This document shows, one piece after another, positions 53,102 through 63,359 of a DNA stretch of 64,000 nt (the first letter of the stretch is position 1; each line of letters opens with the position of its first letter). Location: assembly GCF_016107535.1 (NCBI RefSeq), contig NZ_JABASQ010000001.1:1-64000 (forward strand). The letters run 5' to 3'. This stretch comes from Psychrobacter cibarius. GTDB taxonomy: Bacteria > Pseudomonadota > Gammaproteobacteria > Pseudomonadales > Moraxellaceae. Under the pieces are notes generated by a model. The model saw only the letters and a list, made by a program, of their open reading frames with translations, was not told the DNA's origin and did no database searches. The translations under genes were made by a program, and so were the position numbers.

Positions 53102-53757
53102 TTACACGCCTCCGCAACCTGAGTCGGATCTGGACTGACGTCATTATTATTGGCTTCATTGAGCACCATCAAGCAAGGCGTAATACGACTTTGCCAGTTG
53201 CTTTCATTGATCTCACCAATGATGTGCTGACGAATAATGCCATTACCATCGACTACGAAAGTCTCAGGCGCACCCGTCAAACCTAAGTCCAAAGCAAACT
53301 GACCAGATAAATCCTGAATAGACATCGAGAACGGATCGCCACCTCGGTTTAAGTAGCCTAGAGCATCACCAATGTCATCTTTATAGTTGACCCCGACCAG
53401 ATTGACACCGCGCTCCTCTAGTTGCATAAGAAAAGGATGCTCAATAATACAAGTTGGGCACCAAGAGCCCCAAATGTTCATCAAAAAGGGCTTATCAGGT
53501 AAATTCTCATTGGTCATGATACGGCTGGTATCTGATAATAACGGCAGCTCAAAAGCAGGCACTGGGCGCTCAAGTGCCGTATTGGTAACGATATCCGTCG
53601 GCTTACCCAAACGCAGATATAGCATGATGATTAAGCCAATGAAAACGATCAGTGGAATCAAAAACCATAGCTTAAGTTGCTTTTTGTTTATGGTTTTCGT
53701 GCCACCTACCTTATCTTGCTTTGCATTTTGCTCAGGGGATTGCTTTGATGTGCTCAT
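53098..53757 (-). CDS. ccmG: Thiol:disulfide interchange protein CcmG (DsbE)
   Basis: A 219-residue periplasmic thioredoxin anchored by one N-terminal helix (about 30-50, WFLIPLIVFIGLIIMLYL). The active site is WGSWCPTCIIEHP, with CPTC as typical for CcmG, then NYKDDIGDAL and the cis-Pro in TGAPETFVVDGNGI. It keeps the heme-binding Cys of apocytochrome c reduced. The N-terminal 25 residues are hydrophilic and charged. It starts one base after the ccmF stop and overlaps ccmH. Confidence 0.94.
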   Translation of the reverse strand: MSTSKQSPEQNAKQDKVGGTKTINKKQLKLWFLIPLIVFIGLIIMLYLRLGKPTDIVTNTALERPVPAFELPLLSDTSRIMTNENLPDKPFLMNIWGSWCPTCIIEHPFLMQLEERGVNLVGVNYKDDIGDALGYLNRGGDPFSMSIQDLSGQFALDLGLTGAPETFVVDGNGIIRQHIIGEINESNWQSRITPCLMVLNEANNNDVSPDPTQVAEACK

Positions 53758-53758
53758 A

Positions 53759-55789
53759 TTAATTATCCCCTGTCTTTAATGCTGACGCATCCAAATCGGC
53801 AACGGTGGTAAAGCCTGCTTTATTCGCCGCAATTTGTGCAGGTGTCTTGGTTTTCTTAATACGATAGCGATGATCAAGAATACTCAATACTGCACCAAAC
53901 GCCATAATCAGAGCGCCTAGCCATATCCAGCGGATAAGCGGTTTCACATAAATACGTACTGCCCATTCATTGCTATCTTCGGCGATAGGTTCGCCAAGTG
54001 CCACATAAACATCACGCATGAGGCTAGCATCAATCGCGGCTTCTGTGACTGGCATCATACTAATGATGTAATTACGTTTTTCAGGATACAGAGTGGTCAC
54101 AGCACGGCCATCTTTGCTAATTTCAACCTCAGCTTGGGTGGCATCAAAGTTACTGCCTTTGACTTCACGAAAGCCTTTAACGGTAAAGTCATAGCCTTGG
54201 ACATGAACGCTATCGTTTGGTCCAAGCGCGACATCACGTTCAATACTTAACGTACTGGTAAATGCGACGCCGATGACGGCAATAATGACACCGATATGAG
54301 CGATCTGTTGACCCCAATAGCTCAGACGTAACTGGCTTAACCCTTTAACAAAATTGGGTGCGTTTTTGGTTTTGTCTTTGAAATCAACCACCATCCATAG
54401 CAGTACCCAAAAACTGACCGCCAAGGTAACGCCAATATTAAGCATCGCAGACGGGCTCACAAAATACGTGATAACTGCTGCAAGCACTAAACTACTGGCT
54501 GCAATGACCATACCAGCGCCCAATAACGGACGGCTGTCTTTTTTCCAGCGAATGTTCGAGCCCATACCCATTGCCACTAATATCAGCCACGTTAGCGGTA
54601 CAAATAGCGCATTAAAGTAAGGAGGGCCGACAGACACCTGACCTAAATTAAAGGAGTCAGCAATGATAGGATACAGCGTGCCGAGTAGCACGACCAAAGT
54701 CGAAATCAAAATAATAACGTTGTTAATGACTAAAAATGACTCGCGTGAGATCAGTTGATACTGACTTTCGACCGTTAAACGCCAACCACGTACCGCAAAC
54801 ATCAACAAGCCACCGCCGATGATCACACCGAGAATGACTAGAATGACCAGACCACGCGTTGGGTCAGCGGCAAACGAATGCACCGAGGTAATAACGCCAG
54901 AACGCACGAGAAAGGTGCCCAATAGACTGAGTGCAAAAGCAAAAATCGCCAGCATAATCGTCCATGCTTTAAAGACACCACGTTTTTCTGTGACGGCAAG
55001 CGAATGTAACAGCGCGGTACCAGCCAGCCATGGCATCAATGAAGCGTTCTCTACTGGATCCCAGAACCACCAACCACCCCAGCCAAGCTCATAATAGGCC
55101 CACCATGAGCCAAGCGCGATACCAACGGTCAAAAAGCCCCAAGCCGCCAATGCCCACGGACGCGACCAGCGTGTCCACACTGCATCTAAACGACCTTCCC
55201 ACAATGCCGCCATACAAAAGGCAAACGGCACGACCAAACCCACATAACCCATATACAGCATCGGTGGGTGAATAATCAAACCGAAATCTTGTAGCACAGG
55301 ATTTAGATCCGCACCATCAACAGGTAAATTTGGCAATGTACGATCAAATGGCGACGAGGTAAAAATCAGCATCGCTAGCATCATCATCTGTACGCCAGCC
55401 AAAATGACCAACACTCGCGCACGCATAGACAGTGGCAAACCACGGCTAAAGTAAGAGACCAGCGCACACCAAGTAGCCATGATGGTCATCCAAAGCAGCA
55501 ATGAACCCTCATGACCACCCCAAGTTGCCGACAGCTTATAATACCAAGGCAACAGCGTATTAGAATGCTGAGTGACATAGACGAGGCTGAAGTCATTGTA
55601 ATAAAAGCCTGCCATCAGCGCGGCAAATGATGTGATCATGGCAGCAAATTGTGCCCACGCCAGACTTGGTGCCAAACGCTGCCACGCAACGTGGTCACGC
55701 ATAATACCGACGGTTGGTAATACCACCTGCAAAATCGCCAATATAAAGGCGGCTAGCAAGGCAAAATAACCCAATTCTGTGATTAACAT
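53759..55789 (-). CDS. ccmF: Heme lyase CcmF
   Basis: A 676-residue polytopic inner-membrane protein with about 14-15 hydrophobic helices. The heme-handling signature WGGWWFWDPVENASLMPWL (the tryptophan-rich WWD motif) lies in the first half, preceded by GSWWAYYELG. Periplasmic His and hydrophobic segments follow, with a soluble loop near 500-590 (YDFTVKGFREVKGSN). It attaches heme to apocytochrome c together with CcmH and CcmI. The start at 55789 is the ATG of MLITELGYFALLAA. First gene of the visible leftward operon; ccmA-E are not in the window. Confidence 0.95.
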   Translation of the reverse strand: MLITELGYFALLAAFILAILQVVLPTVGIMRDHVAWQRLAPSLAWAQFAAMITSFAALMAGFYYNDFSLVYVTQHSNTLLPWYYKLSATWGGHEGSLLLWMTIMATWCALVSYFSRGLPLSMRARVLVILAGVQMMMLAMLIFTSSPFDRTLPNLPVDGADLNPVLQDFGLIIHPPMLYMGYVGLVVPFAFCMAALWEGRLDAVWTRWSRPWALAAWGFLTVGIALGSWWAYYELGWGGWWFWDPVENASLMPWLAGTALLHSLAVTEKRGVFKAWTIMLAIFAFALSLLGTFLVRSGVITSVHSFAADPTRGLVILVILGVIIGGGLLMFAVRGWRLTVESQYQLISRESFLVINNVIILISTLVVLLGTLYPIIADSFNLGQVSVGPPYFNALFVPLTWLILVAMGMGSNIRWKKDSRPLLGAGMVIAASSLVLAAVITYFVSPSAMLNIGVTLAVSFWVLLWMVVDFKDKTKNAPNFVKGLSQLRLSYWGQQIAHIGVIIAVIGVAFTSTLSIERDVALGPNDSVHVQGYDFTVKGFREVKGSNFDATQAEVEISKDGRAVTTLYPEKRNYIISMMPVTEAAIDASLMRDVYVALGEPIAEDSNEWAVRIYVKPLIRWIWLGALIMAFGAVLSILDHRYRIKKTKTPAQIAANKAGFTTVADLDASALKTGDN

Positions 55790-55906
55790 ACGGTCTAACC
55801 TTGTTTACCTTAATACGGTCATTGTTTATTCTAGGGATTGGTTTTTTAGGATATTCGAAAGCATCCAGTAATCGTTACTACGAGTATTTATACTGCTGGT
55901 CTTTAT

Positions 55907-56190
55907 CAGGGCGTATTAAACATTCACAAATAGGCACTGCTGATTGCGAAAACTGTTCTAGACAAAGCGTAAAACGACAGTAATGCTCGTGCCTTAACTA
56001 GGTTTATAACGCACTGCTCATATAGATCTGGGAGGCAGTTTTCACATCAGCTCGAAGAGACAGGACTCTTTTTTACCATTTCATGGTTAAAAATAGACGC
56101 TTAGAATGACTAAACTTACTATTTTTAACGTCGAACTGTCTAAAAAAATAGTCTCTATCAGTGCCATGGTCGAATATTCAACACGCCCTA
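55907..56190. mobile_element. MITE-like element, family B (about 284 bp)
   Basis: The left end reads CAGGGCGTATTAAACATTCA (55907-55926); the right end, read inward on the other strand, is TAGGGCGTGTTGAATATTCG (56190-56171). The interior has no gene. It shares its right end with the IS end at 1-85, so that IS could be its helper. It fills most of the gap between ccmF and the DUF445 gene, so it may affect the ccm promoter. Confidence 0.6.
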
Positions 56191-56323
56191 GTATTATTTA
56201 TTATAAAAGCGCCATTAGCCATTGCAGCTGAGGGCGCTTACAGCAAGGTACATTAGCGTCAACTTGTCACGTTTCTGTATCCACTCTGTATGCGATGTGT
56301 ATAAAGATATAAAAAATATGTCA

Positions 56324-57658
56324 TTACTGAATCGCAGGAAAAAACACTAAGACCAAATGCAACCAGCCTGCTAAAAACCCTGTCAAACCACCCAACACGA
56401 TTAATGTCATCTCATCTTCACGAAAAGCGGGACGTAATAAGTTCTGAAACTCATTTGGCGTCAGCGCGCGAATACGGTCACGAAACAGCCCAAATATTTT
56501 ACTGGCACGGCTTTCATTGAGCTCAGGATCTCGCAATGGCACCATTGTCGCAACAATCGACTTATCAATGATGGTGTTTTTTAGCTGTCCATATTCGCGG
56601 CGACCCAAGCCTAGGCGTAGTGTCGTACTAATCACTGGCGACTCTAACACTTTATATAAATGCGACTTCATCAACTCACGCGTTTGTGCAGCACGGTCGC
56701 CATACATCATCTCATTCATGATGTTTTCAAGCGTCACCAAATCTTTTACGACAATCTCAGCAAAAACCTCAGAAACTTCCTCTTGGCGTTTCATAAAACC
56801 GCCTTGCAAACGATACTGGGCGATATGTGGTAATTGCGGTCTAATAAAGGGAAAGCGACTCTGGACAGCAAAAAACTTCACATAAGGAATAAATCGCGGC
56901 TCTACAGGATTAAACACCATCCAAATAGCAATCCAATTGGTAAGAAAGCCCCAAATCGCGGCAAAAAACGGCACTGTCCAATGCTGCGGCACCACCAAAA
57001 ATATAAACATTTGGATAATACCGAAGACCAAACCAATCAAAGCACTGATATGCCAAATAAAATCGATCTCTTTTTGACCAACCTTCAAAAACATATTGAC
57101 CATTAAACGACGATCACTTTCCATCGTGTTAACAATCATTTTGCGCATATCAACCAAGTCTTCGACGTTATGGGTCAAGTCAGTCACCAAAGACTGCATG
57201 ATATTGGGCAGCTCTTGATGCGCTTGAGCATAGACACGGCGCTTCAACGCATAAGGCAGATTACCCCACAGCGCTGGCGAATGGTCCAGCATAATTTCAT
57301 CGATCAATGCTTCAAGGTTTTTGTCCACGGTATCCGTGATGAATACCGCCATCTGCTCAGGCTCCATCGCCTGAAAAAACTCATCAAGCGAGCCAAGCTT
57401 TGACAGCGTTTGATCTACGATAACGCCTGATATCTTGCCAGCCTTTCGTGGGACGATACCTTGCCAGCCAATACCCGGCAACCCAAAAAACGGAAAGTTT
57501 GGAATACGAATACCCCGAAACTTAATCGGATAGAACAGCATTTTAAGCGCCATCCACACGTGTATCCATGTGACAAATGCAGTCACAGGCGGAATAGTCA
57601 GCATGGCAAAAAACTCTGGGTGTTCAGCTATTGTCTGCCACAATGAAGTTGCATCCAT
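56324..57658 (-). CDS. DUF445 family membrane protein
   Basis: A 444-residue protein. One hydrophobic segment lies near the N terminus (about 17-36), two in the middle (about 205-247, ISALIGLVFGIIQMFIFLVV then FFAAIWGFLTNWIAIWMVF) and one at the end (about 418-440, LIVLGGLTGFLAGWLHLVLV). Repeated elements of DUF445 are visible (FRGIRIPNFPFFGLPGIGWQ and FIPYVKFFAVQSRFPFIRPQ). E. coli YjiN is a relative. The function is unknown; it is not part of a recognisable operon. The MITE-like element lies downstream of it. Start at 57658 follows GGGGCAAGATAAGTC, a weak ribosome site. Confidence 0.8.
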   Translation of the reverse strand: MDATSLWQTIAEHPEFFAMLTIPPVTAFVTWIHVWMALKMLFYPIKFRGIRIPNFPFFGLPGIGWQGIVPRKAGKISGVIVDQTLSKLGSLDEFFQAMEPEQMAVFITDTVDKNLEALIDEIMLDHSPALWGNLPYALKRRVYAQAHQELPNIMQSLVTDLTHNVEDLVDMRKMIVNTMESDRRLMVNMFLKVGQKEIDFIWHISALIGLVFGIIQMFIFLVVPQHWTVPFFAAIWGFLTNWIAIWMVFNPVEPRFIPYVKFFAVQSRFPFIRPQLPHIAQYRLQGGFMKRQEEVSEVFAEIVVKDLVTLENIMNEMMYGDRAAQTRELMKSHLYKVLESPVISTTLRLGLGRREYGQLKNTIIDKSIVATMVPLRDPELNESRASKIFGLFRDRIRALTPNEFQNLLRPAFREDEMTLIVLGGLTGFLAGWLHLVLVFFPAIQ

Positions 57659-58136
57659 GACTTATCTTGCCCCTGACAGGTTAATTGTCGTCGCTAATTA
57701 AAAAGGATTAGCAAATTAGAACGCTTAACAAAAAGCCGCTCTGCCCATGATAATTATTATCAAATAAATCGCCTGATTTTAGCATACTTGCCATTCATTA
57801 GCACACGTCGAGCCTAGGTAAGTTGTGACTAGGGATGACACGTTTTACTATTACTTTCGATAGTAACAATATTAATATCATCTACAGGCGCTTTAGATAA
57901 TAACGACCACAAAATAAATGGCGGTGTACTGCGGCGGCTCATTTGTTCTGTTATAATTTGTGATTGTATGACCACACATCGCTGTATATAGATTGAGGGA
58001 TTATTATTTCAACTCATATCAGTCCATGTAATTGAAATTCTTATTATTATCCTTTATGCTCGCCGCACTTTGGTGAACGACCCTGCCCTTTTACTCTCTT
58101 TTATTGACTCACTGACCGTTTGGGCTCTTACTTTCT
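57659..58136. other. Divergent gap between the DUF445 gene and mrdA
   Basis: 478 bp without a gene. It should carry two divergent promoters. A TATAAT word at about 57952 could be a -10 for mrdA, but its -35 is weak. Nothing else stands out. Confidence 0.35.
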
Positions 58137-60122
58137 ATGAATAAACCGCTAACCCCCAATACTGAACAGGTCAATCGTGTTTTCACCAGTCGTATTATTA
58201 TACTTGGAATTCTGATATTTATTGGATTGAGCGGCTTGATCGTGCGTTATGGTTACCTGCAAGTCTATGCGCACGATAAGTATACGACGCAAGCAGACAA
58301 TAACCGTATTAAACTGATCTCTGCACCGCCCAGCCGCGGCTATATTTATGATCGCAATGGGATCATATTGGCAGACAACCAGCCCGTATTTACGGCCATG
58401 TTAAGCCCTGATGAAGTCGAAAATCCAGAGCGTACGCTAAATTTGCTTGCGCCTATTTTTGAGCTAACAGATGAGAATATTACCGATATTTTAGCGCGAC
58501 TGAGTAAAAGCAAAAACGATCCTGTGACCATCAAAATTGACTTAACCGATGCCCAATTGGCGCAGTTTAGTGAGCGCAAACCCTTTTTTCGCGGTGTGAC
58601 CATTCAAAGTAAGCTGACACGTTCATACCCTTATGACGAGCTATTTGCGCACGTCATCGGCTATGTTGGGCGTATCAATGATAAAGAAACCAAACGCATT
58701 GACAAAGATCGCTACGCTGGCACTGACCTTATCGGTAAAATCGGTATCGAAGATTATTACGAGGACATATTGCTAGGGCAACCGGGTTATCAGTCGGTAG
58801 AAACCGATGCTCTTGGCAATATTTTGCGTCAATTAGACACTAAACCACCCGTAGCTGGTAATGACATTACGCTGAGCTTAGATTATGGCTTACAGCAAGT
58901 CGCCCAGCAGCAGCTAGACGGTCGTCGCGGCGCTATCGTGGCAATCGATCCAAAAAATGGTGATGTCTTGGCGTTTGTCAGTAATCCAAGCTATGACCCC
59001 AACCCTTTTATCTCAGGCATCTCCTTTAAAGATTATGGCAATCTGCGTGAAGATCTGGATCAGCCGCTCTATAATCGTGCGCTACAAGGGACATACCCAC
59101 CCGGCTCTACGATTAAACCTTTTGAAGGCTTAGGCGGCATTCATTATGGGCTGCGCAATTGGGAAACCACTATCTATGATCCCGGTTACTTTAGCTTACC
59201 AGGAGACTCACATCGATTTCGTGACTGGAAACGCGGTGGTCACGGTACGGTAGATCTTAAAAAATCTATCGTGATGTCAGTGGATACCTATTATTATAAA
59301 TTGGCTTATGAGATGGGCATCCAGCGCCTACACGATTGGATGGCACGTTTTGGATTTGGTGAACCAACAGGTATTGATTTGCCCAATGAAAAATCAGGAA
59401 TTATGCCGTCACCAAAATGGAAAAAAGATACCTATGATAAAGGTTGGTTGCCGGGCGAAACCATCTCAGTCAGTATCGGGCAGGGTTATTTCTTAGCCAC
59501 ACCATTACAGATTGCCAATGCAACCGCCATGACAGCGAACAAAGGCTATCACATTACTCCGCATCTACTAAAAAGTAGCGATGGTGCAGCACAAGTTAAT
59601 GTAATCACCAAACCTGATGGTAAAATCGAATATAACGGCAAACCATCTGACTGGCTACGTATGCACGATGCGATGGAAGAAACCGTCAAGGCAGGTACCG
59701 GACGTGGGATTTATACGCCGCGCTATCGTATTGCGGGTAAAACGGGTACTGCGCAAGTCAAGTCCATTGCGCAAGGCAAACGCTATGATAAATCTGCCAT
59801 AGACAAACGTCACTGGGATCATGCTTGGTTCAATGGTTTTGCACCCGTAGAAAATCCTGAGATTGCGCTCGCAGTACTGGTCGAAAATGGTGGCGGTGGT
59901 AGTGTGGTTGCTGCACCCATCGGTCGCGCACTATTTGACTACTGGATATTACAGCGCAAAAACGACCCTATCTTGCCACCAACAGCTGATCAACTAAAAG
60001 TCATCAAACGCCAAAAAGCTTTTGAAAAATTGATGTTTGATGCCCAGCGTGAAAAAGAAGAAAAAGCGCTAGAAGAAAAGGCAGAGTTGGAAGCAGCCAC
60101 AGCCACCACGACCTCTGAGTAA
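58137..60122 (+). CDS. mrdA: Penicillin-binding protein 2 (MrdA)
   Basis: A 661-residue transpeptidase for cell elongation. An N-terminal membrane helix (about 20-42, IIILGILIFIGLSGLIVRYG) is followed by the PBP2 dimerisation and pedestal domain with RGYIYDRNGIILADNQP. The transpeptidase domain has the active Ser324 in PPGSTIKPFEG, the SxN motif region SVDTYYYKLA, and KTGT in RIAGKTGTAQVK. The C-terminal tail (about 625-661) is a charged Glu/Lys/Ala coiled coil. It works with RodA, not present here, in the elongasome. The ATG lies behind TTTCT, with no clear ribosome binding site. rsmD follows after 36 bp. Confidence 0.95.
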   Translation: MNKPLTPNTEQVNRVFTSRIIILGILIFIGLSGLIVRYGYLQVYAHDKYTTQADNNRIKLISAPPSRGYIYDRNGIILADNQPVFTAMLSPDEVENPERTLNLLAPIFELTDENITDILARLSKSKNDPVTIKIDLTDAQLAQFSERKPFFRGVTIQSKLTRSYPYDELFAHVIGYVGRINDKETKRIDKDRYAGTDLIGKIGIEDYYEDILLGQPGYQSVETDALGNILRQLDTKPPVAGNDITLSLDYGLQQVAQQQLDGRRGAIVAIDPKNGDVLAFVSNPSYDPNPFISGISFKDYGNLREDLDQPLYNRALQGTYPPGSTIKPFEGLGGIHYGLRNWETTIYDPGYFSLPGDSHRFRDWKRGGHGTVDLKKSIVMSVDTYYYKLAYEMGIQRLHDWMARFGFGEPTGIDLPNEKSGIMPSPKWKKDTYDKGWLPGETISVSIGQGYFLATPLQIANATAMTANKGYHITPHLLKSSDGAAQVNVITKPDGKIEYNGKPSDWLRMHDAMEETVKAGTGRGIYTPRYRIAGKTGTAQVKSIAQGKRYDKSAIDKRHWDHAWFNGFAPVENPEIALAVLVENGGGGSVVAAPIGRALFDYWILQRKNDPILPPTADQLKVIKRQKAFEKLMFDAQREKEEKALEEKAELEAATATTTSE

Positions 60123-60158
60123 AAATACGCTAAACGAGATACGGTAAATATAAATATT

Positions 60159-60845
60159 ATGAAAAAATCTATAAGCAGCCGCGAGCATAGGAACAATCAT
60201 AAAAGCAAAAATATAGCTGCGGGCGACGTGCGGATCATTGGTGGTCAGTTTAAACGCCGTGTTGTACGTTTTATCGACGCAGAGGGTCTACGTCCGACCC
60301 CAGATCGCTTGCGAGAGACGCTGTTTAGCTGGCTACTTCCTGATATTCATGGCGCTTATGTGCTTGATAGCTGTGCTGGTAGCGGTGTCTTAGGTTTTGA
60401 AGCACTGTCTCGTGGTGCCGCGCACGCCACCTTTATCGAAATAAATCCTGCGCAAAGTAATATGCTGCGTCAAAGTGCTGAACAGTTGCATCTGAGCACT
60501 GATACCCATCAAATTATCCAAGGCACTGCAGAAAGAGTATTGATGCAAGAGCAGATTGTTCCGCGCCCTTTCAATATTGTATTCATCGATCCACCGTATG
60601 CTCAAGATCTGTGGCAACCTATTTTAATGGCATTGATTACCCAGTCGTTAATTGATAGTGAAACCCTGATTTATCTAGAAGCGGATAAAGATTTAGAGAG
60701 CCAATTAAAGCAAATGGAAGAGACGCTTAATAAAAATCCAGATATCCAATCAGGTACTATTCAGCAAATAATCCGCTTTGAATGTGTGAAACAGACTAAG
60801 GTTGGACAAGTTGTTGCTGGACTTTATCGTTTATCATCGTCATAA
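60159..60845 (+). CDS. rsmD: 16S rRNA (guanine966-N2) methyltransferase RsmD
   Basis: A 228-residue methyltransferase of the 30S subunit. The N-terminal basic segment (KKSISSREHRNNHKSK) is followed by VRIIGGQFKRRVVRF, LRPTPDRLRETLFSWL, motif I VLDSCAGSGVLGFEALSRGA, and the catalytic DPPY motif in VFIDPPYAQDLWQP. It methylates G966 with S-adenosylmethionine. The start at 60159 has no strong ribosome site (a weak AAAT/TATT region). It lies 36 bp after mrdA, so it may be co-transcribed. Length is slightly above that in E. coli (about 198) because of the basic extension. Confidence 0.94.
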   Translation: MKKSISSREHRNNHKSKNIAAGDVRIIGGQFKRRVVRFIDAEGLRPTPDRLRETLFSWLLPDIHGAYVLDSCAGSGVLGFEALSRGAAHATFIEINPAQSNMLRQSAEQLHLSTDTHQIIQGTAERVLMQEQIVPRPFNIVFIDPPYAQDLWQPILMALITQSLIDSETLIYLEADKDLESQLKQMEETLNKNPDIQSGTIQQIIRFECVKQTKVGQVVAGLYRLSSS

Positions 60846-60956
60846 TTGTCGGGTTAATGCCTGCCATTAACAAATTTTACAAATGTTTAGAACCGCTAAA
60901 AACTGGCCAACGCTGCAGTTTAATGTATATAAGGCGAAAATAAACCCCAATGCAGC

Positions 60957-60985
60957 TTGCAAGCGTAGGCACTACTGCTTATAAT
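60957..60985 (+). promoter_or_regulatory. Sigma-70 promoter of rplM-rpsI
   Basis: -35 TTGCAA (60957-60962), 17-bp spacer, -10 TATAAT (60980-60985). It lies about 71 bp before rplM, leaving a leader with a hairpin. Confidence 0.75.
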
Positions 60986-60999
60986 GTGCAGTCTGTTTT

Positions 61000-61030
61000 T
61001 TGAGAGCCCCGTTCCCAGCTAAACTCTCAA
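61000..61030 (+). promoter_or_regulatory. Leader hairpin of rplM
   Basis: TTGAGAG (61000-61006) pairs with CTCTCAA (61024-61030) in the leader of the rplM-rpsI message. In E. coli L13 represses its own operon at the mRNA leader, so this is a candidate site, not a proven one. Confidence 0.45.
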
Positions 61031-61055
61031 CGAATTCTAATTTTAAGGTTTTATC

Positions 61056-61484
61056 ATGAAAACACTTAGTGCAAAACCAGCTGAAGTGACCCATGACTGG
61101 TATGTCGTAGATGCTGACGGCAAAACCCTTGGTCGCTTAGCCACTCAAATCGCTAGTCGCTTACGTGGCAAGCATAAGCCTTCTTTTACGCCGCACGTTG
61201 ACACTGGTGACTTCATTGTTGTCATCAATGCTGATAAAATCACGGTAACGGGTAAAAAAGCGCAAGATAAAAAATACTATCGTCACAGTGGCTACCCAGG
61301 TGGTATCAAGGAAACCAACTTCAGTAAGTTGCTTGCACATAAGCCTGAAGATGTTCTACACAAAGCAGTTAAGGGTATGCTTCCAAAGGGCCCTCTTGGC
61401 TATGCGATGATCAAGAAGCTGAAGCTATATGCGGGTACTGAACATCCACATACTGCACAGCAACCTAAAGAACTAGACATCTAA
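61056..61484 (+). CDS. rplM: 50S ribosomal protein L13
   Basis: A 142-residue ribosomal protein. The family pattern is [69 protein letters not shown] and [21 protein letters not shown], with the final [18 protein letters not shown] lies about eight bases before the ATG. rpsI starts 10 bp after its stop in the conserved operon. Normal length. Confidence 0.98.
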   Translation: MKTLSAKPAEVTHDWYVVDADGKTLGRLATQIASRLRGKHKPSFTPHVDTGDFIVVINADKITVTGKKAQDKKYYRHSGYPGGIKETNFSKLLAHKPEDVLHKAVKGMLPKGPLGYAMIKKLKLYAGTEHPHTAQQPKELDI

Positions 61485-61494
61485 GGATATACTT

Positions 61495-61881
61495 ATGGAA
61501 CGCAATTACGGAACTGGTCGCCGCAAGACGTCTACTGCTCGTGTCTTTTTAGCTAAAGGTACTGGTAGCATCGTTGTTAACGGTAAGCCACTTGATGAGT
61601 ATTTTAGCCGTGAAACTTCACGTATGGTTGTTCGTCAGCCTCTAGAATTACTTGACTCACCTACTGCTTATGACCTTTACATCACTGTAAAAGGTGGCGG
61701 TATTAGTGGTCAAGCTGGCGCAATCCGTCACGGCATCACGCGTGCATTGATTGAGCTAAACGAAGCCAACAAACCTGCACTAAAAGCAGCTGGCTTTGTT
61801 ACTCGTGACTCACGTCAAGTTGAACGTAAGAAATTGGGTCTACGTAAAGCACGTAAACGTCCACAATTCTCGAAACGTTAA
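61495..61881 (+). CDS. rpsI: 30S ribosomal protein S9
   Basis: A 128-residue protein. The family pattern is [53 protein letters not shown] and the C-terminal basic tail [18 protein letters not shown], whose last residues reach the P site of the 30S subunit. AAGGA lies about eight bases before the ATG. Second gene of rplM-rpsI, followed by a terminator. Confidence 0.98.
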   Translation: MERNYGTGRRKTSTARVFLAKGTGSIVVNGKPLDEYFSRETSRMVVRQPLELLDSPTAYDLYITVKGGGISGQAGAIRHGITRALIELNEANKPALKAAGFVTRDSRQVERKKLGLRKARKRPQFSKR

Positions 61882-61965
61882 TCAAAGCTATCTCTTATCT
61901 TTTTGCGGCTGTTGTCTTTATCTCAGAGCGACAGTCACAATATTAAAGAAAAGAGTAGATTTGCA

Positions 61966-62003
61966 AAACCTTATAAGCTGTCCGCAGCTTATAAGGTTTT
62001 TTT
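61966..62003 (+). terminator. Terminator of rplM-rpsI
   Basis: A 15-bp perfect stem AAACCTTATAAGCTG (61966-61980) / CAGCTTATAAGGTTT (61985-61999), loop TCCG, then T-run. Confidence 0.9.
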
Positions 62004-62112
62004 ATGGCTGATGACTTTTGCATTTGCTCGTGATTTTGTGCGTAACTTACCTTGCAAAGCAATGCTGACTACCCCATCATGATGATAACTTTTCATTATT
62101 AGTAACAATTTT

Positions 62113-63204
62113 ATGAAAGCGCCTGAACAATACGATCCCAGCAAACCATCTACCAAAAGCAGCCTGCCACCATCAAGTACGCAGCAGCCTGCTAAGTCTC
62201 CAGCGATACCTGCTGGCATGCCAACGATTACCCAAAATCATAAGCGCACAGCACCTATCGAAAAAAAGCCTTTTCAATGGCAGTTTTTGTTGCCTAAATA
62301 TTGGGGCATTTGGCTATTGGCAGTAATGATCTTACCCATCATATATTTGCCGCTACGTTGGCAGTTTTGGCTGGGACGTCAGCTTGGCATATTTATCTAT
62401 AAAATAGCAGGCTCACGTCGGCGTGATACGCTTATCAATTTGAAACTGGCTTTTCCAGAAAAGCCAGACGTCGAGCGCGAATTGATGGCAAAACAAGTCT
62501 TTGTCAATCAGGGCATTGGTGTGTTTGAAACCTTATGTGCTTGGTATCGTCCAAATGTTTTTACTCGTACCGTTTCAATTTCAGGATTACAGCACGTTGT
62601 CAATGCACAGAATGAGGGTCGTCCTGTCATTTTACTGGGCGCTCATTATACGATGCTTGATCTGGGCGGCATGCTCTGTACGCAATTTTTTCCGATGGAT
62701 GGGATGTATCGTCCGCAGAATAACGCGCTACTTGATTGGTTTATTTACAATGGTCGTGCCAGTATTCTTAGCAAGCAAATAGCCAGTCGTGACATGCGCA
62801 GTTTTGTTGAGTCAATTAAAGCTGGTCACGTGATTTGGTACTCACCTGACCAAGATTATGGTCTAAAACAAGGCGTCATGGCACCATTCTTCGGTGTGCC
62901 AGCAGCGACTATTACAGCATCACGGCGCATGGCAAAATTGGGTGACAAGGCACATCCACCCGCATTGATGGCGCTGCATACTTACCGGCAGACACCAGAC
63001 AGCTTACCCAAAGGCAAACGCCCGCACTATCATCTAACGATTACCCCAGAAATTAAAAACTATCCAAGTAACGATGAATTGGCTGATGCGACGCGAGTCA
63101 ATGAGTTGCTAGAGGGGTTGATTCGTATTGATCCCACTCAGTGGATGTGGTTCCATCGTCGTTTCAAAAATGGTCCTGATGGTCGTACTGATATCTATAA
63201 GTAA
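62113..63204 (+). CDS. Lipid A acyltransferase, LpxL/LpxM (HtrB) family
   Basis: A 363-residue inner-membrane acyltransferase of the HtrB family, which adds a secondary acyl chain to Kdo2-lipid A. The first 55 residues are a Pro/Ser/Gln-rich extension. A membrane helix (about 65-88) follows. Catalytic features are the HxxxxD motif in LLGAHYTMLDLGG, RPQNNALLDWFIYNGR, and WYSPDQDYGLKQGVMAPFFG, with FHRRFK at the end. The start at 62113 lacks a strong ribosome site; ATG 62218 is inside the extension. Which lipid A position it acylates (LpxL or LpxM type) cannot be decided from the sequence alone. Confidence 0.88.
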   Translation: MKAPEQYDPSKPSTKSSLPPSSTQQPAKSPAIPAGMPTITQNHKRTAPIEKKPFQWQFLLPKYWGIWLLAVMILPIIYLPLRWQFWLGRQLGIFIYKIAGSRRRDTLINLKLAFPEKPDVERELMAKQVFVNQGIGVFETLCAWYRPNVFTRTVSISGLQHVVNAQNEGRPVILLGAHYTMLDLGGMLCTQFFPMDGMYRPQNNALLDWFIYNGRASILSKQIASRDMRSFVESIKAGHVIWYSPDQDYGLKQGVMAPFFGVPAATITASRRMAKLGDKAHPPALMALHTYRQTPDSLPKGKRPHYHLTITPEIKNYPSNDELADATRVNELLEGLIRIDPTQWMWFHRRFKNGPDGRTDIYK

Positions 63205-63359
63205 GCGTGTATTGCTACGAAAGATCGCCAGAAAATTTGCTATACTTTGCAGCTTATATTTTTTATATTACTTACATATAAATAACAATGAATTTATAAC
63301 AAATTGAAAAACAAAACTTTTATAAATAAAACCTTGATGAACCACATAATGGATTTACC

